From Anaerolineae bacterium (GTDB lineage Bacteria > Chloroflexota > Anaerolineae > 4572-78 > J111), in the NCBI GenBank assembly GCA_022071955.1, contig JAJVIM010000020.1:124001-188000 (forward strand): a stretch of DNA of 64,000 nucleotides, written 5' to 3'. Below, piece after piece: positions 23,573 through 34,261 of the stretch. The notes beneath the pieces were generated by a model. It ran no database searches and was not told where the DNA came from. It was given only the letters and a program-made list of their open reading frames with translations. The first letter of the stretch is position 1. Every line of letters begins with the position of its first letter. The position numbers and the translations under genes are program-made.

Positions 23573-23602
23573 TGTAGGGGCGCTTCGCGAAGCGCCCCTA
23601 CA
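23573..23602. terminator. Bidirectional terminator, perfect 30-bp palindrome
   Basis: TGTAGGGGCGCTT-CGCG-AAGCGCCCCTACA, flanked by AAAAATTG and TTTTTAAA. It lies between the convergent aminotransferase and ureohydrolase genes. It resembles short palindromes that recur in some genomes, so it may also be a repeat family member. Confidence 0.7.
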
Positions 23603-23646
23603 TTTTTAAACACTCTTTCATTCCTGTAATTCTGCTACCCGGCTGC

Positions 23647-24540
23647 CTAGCGCTGCACAAAGCCAAATACCTCGTACATCACTTTGAGCGCCGCCAGCGA
23701 GGTGATATCCGCCACGTCGAGCGGCGGGCTGACTTCAACAATGTCCATCACGGTTACGGGTAACCCGGCAAAAATAATGCGCAAAAATTCCAGGCAGTCG
23801 CGGGTAGTGGGGCCGCCGTGTTCCGGGGTGCCGGTGCCGGGAGTGCAGGCCGGATCGATGCCGTCAATATCCAGACTCATGTAAACCGCGCTGACGCCCT
23901 GTAATTGGGCCACCACGTCGCGGGCCACCGCTTCAATGCCGCGGCGATAAACATCGCGGGCGGTGTGCCAGCCGATGCCGGGGTTGGCGGCACGGAACTC
24001 CAGCTCCTCGCTCAAAAACGAACGCAGCCCGACAAACGCCACGTGCGCCGGCGACAGGTTGGGCAGTTCAACATTGCGCCGGGCGGTGCAGGCATGGCTC
24101 CAGCGGTGACCCTCAAATTCGTCGGCCAGATCGGGATGGGAGTCAAACTGAATGTAGCCCACCGGCCCGCCCGCGCGGCGGGCAAAGGCCCGAAACAGGG
24201 GGATGGTTACGCTGTGGTCGCCGCCCAGAAAAAAAGCCAGCCGGTGCTGCCCACCGATGATCCCCGCGGCGGTTTGCTCCACTGTTTCAAAAAATCGCGC
24301 CCAGTCGAGATCGGGTTCAACATCGCCGTAATCTTTTACGCGCACGGTCAGCGGCAGGCCCTCTTCGGTAATGTAAGCCAGATGAGGCGTGATACTGCGC
24401 ATGCGCTGTGGCGCTTGCGCCGCGCCGGCTCGCCAACTGACAGCCCGGTCAAACGGCACACCCAGCACACCGATTTCGGCGTTTTCGTCAGGGCTGATCA
24501 GCCCGCTCCACAACTCACGGTGTTCAACAAGTTTGGCCAT
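23647..24540 (-). CDS. Ureohydrolase, agmatinase-like
   Basis: A 297-residue arginase/agmatinase-family enzyme with two Mn sites. The metal ligands are in FFLGGDHSVTIP (His109), QFDSHPDLAD (Asp133, His135, Asp137) and MSLDIDGIDPACTPGTGTPE. The usual DAHxD is DSHPD here, which keeps the ligands. Agmatinase splits agmatine to putrescine and urea. Guanidinobutyrase or related activities are alternatives, since no arginine decarboxylase is in the window. It is convergent with the aminotransferase and is followed upstream by an amidase gene on the same strand, 24 bp away. Confidence 0.88.
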   Translation of the reverse strand: MAKLVEHRELWSGLISPDENAEIGVLGVPFDRAVSWRAGAAQAPQRMRSITPHLAYITEEGLPLTVRVKDYGDVEPDLDWARFFETVEQTAAGIIGGQHRLAFFLGGDHSVTIPLFRAFARRAGGPVGYIQFDSHPDLADEFEGHRWSHACTARRNVELPNLSPAHVAFVGLRSFLSEELEFRAANPGIGWHTARDVYRRGIEAVARDVVAQLQGVSAVYMSLDIDGIDPACTPGTGTPEHGGPTTRDCLEFLRIIFAGLPVTVMDIVEVSPPLDVADITSLAALKVMYEVFGFVQR

Positions 24541-24564
24541 CTGTACTCCAGGGTTAACTTGAAT

Positions 24565-25371
24565 TTACTGCGGCAGCGCGGCCCGCTGATCGAGATAGCA
24601 AAGAATGCCGGCGGCGATGCCTCGCGCCACAATTTTGGGTTTGCTTTCCAGCAGGTAGCGGTCTTCCAGCAGAAAGCCGGTTTCGATGATCGCGCCGGGG
24701 GTGAACTGGGCAATCTCGTTAAAAGCGTGGTAGTTGGTCATATCGTCGGTGATGCTGCCGGGATGAAACGGCAGGCCGGTGTAAGTGGTGTATTCCTGGT
24801 TAATGCAGTCAACTAACAAATCTTCGGCGGCAGGAATGGCGCTGTTGGTGACCCGCGCCGCTTTAAAGCCGGTTGCGCCCGGCACGCTGCAACTATCGGC
24901 GTGGATGCTAACCAGGGCATCGGCCTGATAGCCAGTCAGGCGCGGGTCAAACTCATCGAGCAGATCAGTTTGTACTCCCAACCGCTGTAACAGATTGGTG
25001 ACTTCTACGGCCACGTTGTAATTGACTTCGGCTTCGGTCAGGCCGTCGGGGCACACCGCGCCGGGATCGTAGCCGTGGTGGCCGGCAACAATGCCCACCA
25101 GCCCGCTGTACTGTTTGTTCACCGGCAGGGCGCGCGCCTCCAACGCGGCTACGGTGGGCGCGAGCGGAACTTGCGGCGCGGGAATCCGGATTTCCGGTGT
25201 GGTTGCCGGGGCGGGCGTTGGGGTGGGTTGAGGGGTGGTGGCGTTGGTAAACAGTTTAAAGCCGGTCAGCAGCAGCACCACCAGCAAAATTAGCAGCGTC
25301 ACGGAAAATATGCGCTTTTCACCCCGCTGCTTATCTGTTCGTTTAACCGCCTGCCGCCGAGTTTTTGACAT
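24565..25371 (-). CDS. N-acetylmuramoyl-L-alanine amidase-like zinc hydrolase
   Basis: A 268-residue Amidase_3-family protein. A signal anchor (SVTLLILLVVLLLTGFKLF) is followed by a Pro/Thr stalk and a zinc amidase domain. Zinc ligands are in VAGHHGYDPGA, LTEAEVNYNVA and SIHADS, and the catalytic Glu is in GAIIETGFL. It should cut the amide between MurNAc and the stem peptide outside the membrane. The frame is open 54 codons further upstream, but ATG 25371 starts the plausible protein and sits 6 nt from a -10 box, so the mRNA may be leaderless. Confidence 0.85.
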   Translation of the reverse strand: MSKTRRQAVKRTDKQRGEKRIFSVTLLILLVVLLLTGFKLFTNATTPQPTPTPAPATTPEIRIPAPQVPLAPTVAALEARALPVNKQYSGLVGIVAGHHGYDPGAVCPDGLTEAEVNYNVAVEVTNLLQRLGVQTDLLDEFDPRLTGYQADALVSIHADSCSVPGATGFKAARVTNSAIPAAEDLLVDCINQEYTTYTGLPFHPGSITDDMTNYHAFNEIAQFTPGAIIETGFLLEDRYLLESKPKIVARGIAAGILCYLDQRAALPQ

Positions 25372-25377
25372 AATGCA

Positions 25378-25406
25378 ATCATAGCATAAGTTGAAAAATC
25401 CGTCTA
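25378..25406 (-). promoter_or_regulatory. Promoter of the amidase gene, close to the ATG
   Basis: On the minus strand: TAGACG (25401-25406), a 17-bp spacer and TATGAT (25378-25383). Only 6 nt separate the -10 from the ATG, so transcription would start at or very near the start codon. Confidence 0.5.
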
Positions 25407-25440
25407 ACAATATTATGTCACGTTCATTGATCCATCGGCG

Positions 25441-25469
25441 TTGACAACCCTCACCCCAACCTTTACAAT
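25441..25469 (+). promoter_or_regulatory. Promoter of the receiver-DUF309 gene, close to the ATG
   Basis: A perfect TTGACA (25441-25446), a 17-bp spacer and TACAAT (25464-25469), with the ATG 8 nt after the -10. This predicts a leaderless mRNA. The TTG of the -35 is in frame and could be mistaken for a start codon. Confidence 0.7.
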
Positions 25470-25476
25470 ACCGCCC

Positions 25477-26250
25477 ATGAGCGAATCGATTGTGTTGATT
25501 GTGGATGATCTGATGTTTTTGCCCAAACTGCAAACTGGCGTGCAGCAGTTGGGCTACCGGCCGCTGCCCGCCACCAACGAGAGTGAGCTGACCCGGGCGC
25601 TGTTCCAGTCGCCGGTGCTGGTGATTGTGGATTTGTTCAGCCGGGCGTTTGACTGGGTGGCGCTGATTGGGCTGGTGAAAAAATCAAAGGTGGGGCCGGT
25701 GCCGGTGCTGGGCTTTGGCCCGCACGTCGATTTGAGCCTGCGCGAAAAAGCGTTGGCCGCCGGCTGCGATGCGGTGGTTGGCCGCGGCGCTATCGCCGGG
25801 CAACTGCCCCATTTGATTAACAAACACAAGCGGCGGTTTGACCGCGACCTGTGCGGCCAGCCGGCGCCGGACAAGGTGCGGCGCGGCATTGAGCTGTTCA
25901 ATCGCGGTGCATATTTTGAATGCCACGAAATCATCGAACTGGCCTGGAACGAGGAACCCGGCCCGGCTCGGCTGCTGTATCAGGCGATTTTGCAAATTGG
26001 CGTGGCCTGCCATCACGCTCAAAACAAAAACTGGCCCGGCGCGATGAAGGTGCTGGACCGGGGGGTGGCCAAACTGCGTCATTTTGCGCCGGCGTGCATG
26101 GGCATCAATGTAAACAAATTGCTGGCCGATGCGGCGGCCATCCGGCAGGAACTGCTGCGGCTGGGGCCGGATTGGCCGGGCGAGTTTGACCCCGGTTTGT
26201 GGCCGACCATTGAAACCGATTTTTTTGAAACCGCGGCAGGCGCAGAGTAG
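25477..26250 (+). CDS. Receiver-like domain fused to DUF309
   Basis: A 257-residue protein. The N-terminal 115 residues look like a response-regulator receiver: IVLIVDDLMF has the acidic pair and VLVIVDLFSR the phospho-acceptor Asp. The conserved Lys is not in its usual KP setting (VVGRGA instead), so phosphorylation may be lost. The C-terminal half is a DUF309 helical domain: RGIELFNRGAYFECHEIIELAWNEE carries the F-x-x-G-x-x-x-E-x-H-E-x-x-E signature, followed by QAILQIGVACHH. DUF309 has no established reaction. It is divergent from the amidase gene. Confidence 0.78.
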   Translation: MSESIVLIVDDLMFLPKLQTGVQQLGYRPLPATNESELTRALFQSPVLVIVDLFSRAFDWVALIGLVKKSKVGPVPVLGFGPHVDLSLREKALAAGCDAVVGRGAIAGQLPHLINKHKRRFDRDLCGQPAPDKVRRGIELFNRGAYFECHEIIELAWNEEPGPARLLYQAILQIGVACHHAQNKNWPGAMKVLDRGVAKLRHFAPACMGINVNKLLADAAAIRQELLRLGPDWPGEFDPGLWPTIETDFFETAAGAE

Positions 26251-26303
26251 CCTCGAAAGAATCTTTGCCTCTTTGCTGCTATTATTCCCCGGTTGCAGCC
26301 CAA

Positions 26304-26332
26304 TTGACCTTTGTCCATCGCTCAGGTATAAT
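26304..26332 (+). promoter_or_regulatory. Promoter of the mannosyltransferase/flippase operon
   Basis: TTGACC (26304-26309), a 17-bp spacer and a perfect TATAAT (26327-26332), 50 bp before the ATG. Confidence 0.75.
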
Positions 26333-26339
26333 GCGCTCC

Positions 26340-26372
26340 ATCCTGAAGCATTGCTTCAGGATATACTTTTTT
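26340..26372 (+). promoter_or_regulatory. Leader hairpin with T run before the mannosyltransferase gene
   Basis: A perfect 11-bp inverted repeat (ATCCTGAAGCA/TGCTTCAGGAT) around one base is followed four bases later by six T residues. It lies between the promoter and the ATG. It could be a weak attenuator or an operator palindrome. Confidence 0.4.
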
Positions 26373-26382
26373 GAGAGATATT

Positions 26383-27138
26383 ATGACCACCATAGTGGTA
26401 ATTCCAACGTACAACGAAGCCGACAACCTGCCCAACATTACCGCCGAACTGCTCACCCTGGATGTTGAAGATTTGCAGGTGTTGATTGTTGATGACAACT
26501 CGCCGGACGGTACCGGCGATGAGGCCGAAGACCTGGCCAAACGCTGCTATCCCGGCCGCCTGCACGTAATCCATCGCCCCGGGAAGCAGGGGTTGGGCAC
26601 GGCGTATGTGACCGGTTTCAAGTGGGCGCTGGAGCGCGGCGCGGATTCTGTGGTGCAAATGGACGCCGATTTTTCCCACTCCCCCTCCTACCTTCCCGAA
26701 ATGCTGGCCAATATCAAGGATTACGATGTGGTGGTAGGCTCGCGTTACGTGGGCGGCGGCCAGCTCGATGAGCGCTGGAGCTGGTGGCGCTGGTTTTTAA
26801 GCTGGTGGGCCAACTCAATCTGGACGCGCCTTATTTTGGGTGTTCGCACCAAAGACGCCACCGCCGGCTTTAAATGCTGGCGGCGCAGCGCCCTGGAGCG
26901 CATCGGCCTGGACCGGATCAACTCCAACGGTTACGTCTTTCAGGTGGAAATGGCGTATGTTTCAGAAAAGCTCGATTTTCGCATTTTAGAAATCCCCATT
27001 TATTTTGAAGACCGGCGCATCGGCAAAAGCAAAATGTCGGTGCCGGTCAAAATTGAGGCCGCTCTGCGCGTGTTTGAAATTCGCTGGCGACACCGCCACA
27101 TCCAGCCGGCCACCCTACCTCGCTCAGCCGAAGCTTAG
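26383..27138 (+). CDS. Polyprenol-phosphate mannosyltransferase (GT2, Dpm1-like)
   Basis: A 251-residue GT2 enzyme. VVIPTYNEADNLP, VLIVDDNSPDGTGD, GLGTAYVTGFKWAL and VVQMDADFSHSP (the DxD metal site) are the expected motifs. VVGSRYVGGG and KDATAGFKCWRR follow. It should transfer mannose (or another hexose) from GDP or UDP to a polyprenyl phosphate on the cytoplasmic face. No C-terminal transmembrane segment is visible. The start could also be TTG four codons upstream; the ATG is preferred. The stop lies 11 bp before the large flippase fusion, so the two are co-transcribed. Confidence 0.92.
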   Translation: MTTIVVIPTYNEADNLPNITAELLTLDVEDLQVLIVDDNSPDGTGDEAEDLAKRCYPGRLHVIHRPGKQGLGTAYVTGFKWALERGADSVVQMDADFSHSPSYLPEMLANIKDYDVVVGSRYVGGGQLDERWSWWRWFLSWWANSIWTRLILGVRTKDATAGFKCWRRSALERIGLDRINSNGYVFQVEMAYVSEKLDFRILEIPIYFEDRRIGKSKMSVPVKIEAALRVFEIRWRHRHIQPATLPRSAEA

Positions 27139-27149
27139 GAGTATGACGC

Positions 27150-31462
<4,313 letters not shown>

Positions 31463-31463
<1 letters not shown>

Positions 31464-31502
31464 AAAAACGGCCCGGCGGCTTAGCCGCCGGGCCGTTTTT
31501 TT
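31463..31502. terminator. Bidirectional terminator
   Basis: A stem of AAAAAACGGCCCGGCGGC and its complement around a TTA loop, flanked by A and T runs. It sits between the convergent fusion gene and the kinase gene. Confidence 0.9.
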
Positions 31503-31504
31503 TG

Positions 31505-33709
31505 TTACGGGCAGGGTACGCCCGGCTTGAGTTTGTTGAAGTTGCTGCAAAATTCGGATACCACCGCTGGCGGCGGCGCGGCGTTGGGCGCGCTGGCGGC
31601 GCAGCGAAAACCCACGTCAACCTCGCTGAACGAGCGCGGATTGGTGTAGCGACGGCTGGTGGTATAAAACGCGCCGTCGGGGTTGGCAAAACTGCCGCCG
31701 CGGAAAATGTGATCGCCGCCGGCGGTGTTGGCCGGATTGGCCGGCGGGGAATCGGCGTAAAAACCGGGGGAGAAGGTATCGGCCACCCACTCGTTAACGT
31801 TGCCGGCCATATCCAGCAGCCCAAACGGGCTGGCCCCGCCGCTAAAACTGCCCACCGCCTGCACATCCGGCGAGTTGGCGGCGCTCAGGTTGGCGTCAAA
31901 TGAATTACCCCACGGCCAGGTAAAATTCTGCGGGCCGCGGGCGGCAAACTCCCACTCGGCTTCGGTGGGCAGCCGTTTGCCGGCAAACTGGCAAAAGGCC
32001 CGGGCCTGATCCCAATCCACCGAAATGACCGGGAAGTTGTCAAAGGCCGGGTCGTCGCGGTAGCCAGGGAGGGTAAAGGCATCGGCCTTTTGGGCCGGCG
32101 TGCAGGCTCCGGCCGCCACGCAGTTACGATAGGCGGCGTTGGTCACCTCGGTTTTGTCGATGAAATAACCATCGAGCAGCACCGGATGGACGGGCTGTTC
32201 GTTGGGCTGGCCGCTGTTGGACCCCATCTGGAAAAATCCGGCCGGCACAAAAACCATACCCGGCGGCGGCGATGGGGGCGGCGGCTGGGTGGGCGTGTCC
32301 CTCGGTGCGGGCGTGGCGGTGGGTTCGGCCGGGGAAGTGGGCAGCACATCGGCCACGGCGGCAGTGGGAGCGGTGGTCGGTTCAGCCGGCGGCGGCGTAT
32401 CGGTTGGGGCGGGCGGTGGGGTGTTGGTAGGCGGCAGTGGGGTGTCGGCGGGTGGTGGAGTGTCGGTCGCCGGCGGTGGGGTGTCGGTGGGCGGGGCAGT
32501 GGTTAATACCACCGCCTGAACAGCCGTTGTTGGCGGGATGGTGGCGGTGGCGACCGGCGTCGCTTCGCTGCCGCCGTTGAGGGCGAACAGGGCGGCAATT
32601 CCGCCACCCAGCAGCAGCACCACTACTGCCACAACGCCGATGAGCCACATCGGAAACCCGCCTTGTCTGTCGGCGGGCGGCGCAGCAACCGGCGCGACCG
32701 GGGCCGGAGAAGCAGCCGGCACGGCGGCCGGCGCAGCCGGGGCCGGGGGAATGGCTTTGGTGGCCGATGGTTGCAGCACGGTGTGATCGGGGTCGGCGGG
32801 CGCAAACAGAGTTTGTTCGCTATCGGCGGGCAGCGCAAACAGGGTTGGCGCTTCGGTCAGATCGACGGCGCGCAGGGCGGCGGCCAGTTCGGCGGCGGTT
32901 TGGTAGCGCGAGGTTCTGTCTTTGGCCAGCGCTTTGTCAACAACCGTAACCATGGCGGGCGGAATATCCTGCTTCAGATTTCGAATATCGGGTACTCGTT
33001 CGGTAACGTGCTTCATCAAAATGGCCACCGTCGACTCGCCTTCAAAGGGCGGCGCGCCGGTAATCATTTCGTATAGCATTACCCCCAGCGAGTAAATGTC
33101 GGTGCGTTCATCGGGTCGGTCGCCCCGGGCCTGTTCCGGCGACATGTACATGGCCGTGCCGATGATCGCGCCGGTGGCGGTGTGCTGGGCCGTGCCCAGC
33201 ATTTTGGCCACGCCAAAATCCATCAAAATGGGCTGGCCGCGTTTGTTGAGCATCACATTGGCCGGTTTTAAATCACGGTGGATCATGCCGTGTTCGTGGG
33301 CAAAGGCTACTGCATCGCTCACCGTGGCCATAATTTTAACCGTATCGGTCAGCGGCATCAGCTCCCGGTTTTGGTTGAGCGTTTGCAGCTTGTCCTGCAA
33401 GGTTTGGCCGTCAACAAATTCCAGCACCATATAATACACGTCACCATCGTGGTTAAAATCATAAACCTGGATGATGTTTTGGTGCCGAAGTTGAGCTACG
33501 GCCGCCGCTTCCTGTTCAAAACGACGCACAAATTCGGGGTCCATCGACAGGTGCGGGTGAATCAGCTTCACCGCAACAGTCCGCCGCAAATTGGGGTCAG
33601 TTGCTTTATAAACTGCCGACATCCCCCCCTGCCCCAGGAGAGACTCAATTTTGTATCGGCCGCTAATGGTGTGACCAATCCAACTAGGGTACGAATTCGG
33701 TTGGGGCAT
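31505..33709 (-). CDS. Membrane Ser/Thr protein kinase with C-terminal FGE/sulfatase-modifying-type domain
   Basis: A 734-residue protein. The kinase domain (residues about 15-280) is complete: GQGGMSAVYKA, the VAVKLI lysine, HRDLKPANVML with catalytic Asp146, MDFGVAKM and MYMSPEQARG. An Ala/Pro linker leads to one transmembrane helix near residue 353 (MWLIGVVAVVVLLL). A Thr/Pro repeat stalk (TDTPPP units) and an FGE-sulfatase/SUMF1-like domain from about residue 483 follow (GMVFVPAGFFQMGS, RLPTEAEWEFAARG, GNVNEWVADTF, FRGGSF). Such exported domains are often sensors rather than enzymes. I chose ATG 33709, which has GGAG seven bases upstream, over a start 16 codons earlier. Confidence 0.92.
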   Translation of the reverse strand: MPQPNSYPSWIGHTISGRYKIESLLGQGGMSAVYKATDPNLRRTVAVKLIHPHLSMDPEFVRRFEQEAAAVAQLRHQNIIQVYDFNHDGDVYYMVLEFVDGQTLQDKLQTLNQNRELMPLTDTVKIMATVSDAVAFAHEHGMIHRDLKPANVMLNKRGQPILMDFGVAKMLGTAQHTATGAIIGTAMYMSPEQARGDRPDERTDIYSLGVMLYEMITGAPPFEGESTVAILMKHVTERVPDIRNLKQDIPPAMVTVVDKALAKDRTSRYQTAAELAAALRAVDLTEAPTLFALPADSEQTLFAPADPDHTVLQPSATKAIPPAPAAPAAVPAASPAPVAPVAAPPADRQGGFPMWLIGVVAVVVLLLGGGIAALFALNGGSEATPVATATIPPTTAVQAVVLTTAPPTDTPPPATDTPPPADTPLPPTNTPPPAPTDTPPPAEPTTAPTAAVADVLPTSPAEPTATPAPRDTPTQPPPPSPPPGMVFVPAGFFQMGSNSGQPNEQPVHPVLLDGYFIDKTEVTNAAYRNCVAAGACTPAQKADAFTLPGYRDDPAFDNFPVISVDWDQARAFCQFAGKRLPTEAEWEFAARGPQNFTWPWGNSFDANLSAANSPDVQAVGSFSGGASPFGLLDMAGNVNEWVADTFSPGFYADSPPANPANTAGGDHIFRGGSFANPDGAFYTTSRRYTNPRSFSEVDVGFRCAASAPNAAPPPAVVSEFCSNFNKLKPGVPCP

Positions 33710-33784
33710 ACGATTACTCCAGGATGAAATTAATTTTTTGGGGAAAAATGGCGTCAATCAGTTGAAAAGGGCCAAGGTAAAAAA

Positions 33785-33813
33785 AGTATACGGTCAAAAC
33801 TAGGCCACGTCAA
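33785..33813 (-). promoter_or_regulatory. Promoter of the kinase gene
   Basis: On the minus strand: TTGACG (33808-33813), a 17-bp spacer and TATACT (33785-33790), about 75 bp before the chosen ATG. Confidence 0.65.
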
Positions 33814-33860
33814 GTGTGATAAAGCCGTACTTTTGGCACGTTCAGCCCCAAAAGCGATTT

Positions 33861-33949
33861 AAAAAGAAAGAACCCGTGCTGCCACTACACGGGTTCTTTA
33901 CGGGAGGGAGAGGGGGTATCACTCAAGACTCATTGCTGAGTGCTTAGAG
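33861..33949 (-). ncRNA. Candidate small RNA, about 89 nt
   Basis: No gene ends here, yet the minus strand holds a strong intrinsic terminator (AAAGAACCCGTG stem at 33867-33899, then TTTCTTTTT), just upstream of the kinase promoter. A promoter lies upstream at 33956-33984. Between them are a possible ACTCA-GCAA-TGAGT hairpin and a C/U-rich tract (CCCCCTCTCCCTCCCG) complementary to Shine-Dalgarno sequences. Order and spacing are as in bacterial regulatory RNAs. The remaining 300 bp up to the next gene hold no supported gene, only two copies of TTGCCACCCGGCAG (34079 and 34132). Confidence 0.42.
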
Positions 33950-33955
33950 CTTGCC

Positions 33956-33984
33956 TTTATAATAGCCCGTTAAGATTAAAGCAA
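33956..33984 (-). promoter_or_regulatory. Candidate promoter of the small RNA; overlaps a plus-strand TATAAT
   Basis: On the minus strand: TTGCTT (33979-33984), a 17-bp spacer and TATAAA (33956-33961). The plus strand reads TATAAT at 33958-33963, with TTGCTG 19 bp upstream. That could serve the SpoIID-type gene through a leader of about 290 nt. Confidence 0.4.
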
Positions 33985-34261
33985 AATGAAACCCTCATTA
34001 ACTTTCGATTAATTGGCCGGACGGCGTACCCGAGAAAAACAGGTTCGATGAGTTGGCCGGGTGCGGCGTGGAAAATCGCTTGCCACCCGGCAGATTTTTA
34101 CCCGCGCCGGGCCGCAAAATAGGAGGTTGGAGTTGCCACCCGGCAGTGGATAGCGCCAATAATCCTTGCAAATGAAAGAATTTATGGAATAATACAGAGA
34201 ACTTGAGCAGCACGCTGGCAATTTTCTACACCTCAATCAAACCAAATCAAAGGGGGAAATT

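Noticed and set aside
25441..25476. TTG at 25441 as the start codon of the receiver-DUF309 protein
   Set aside because: The TTG is the first base triplet of a perfect TTGACA -35 box with a matching -10. The ATG at 25477 begins the receiver fold.
33940..34213. Short frames on both strands ahead of the SpoIID-type gene
   Set aside because: No ribosome binding sites or recognisable sequence. The region is better explained by promoters and a small-RNA candidate.
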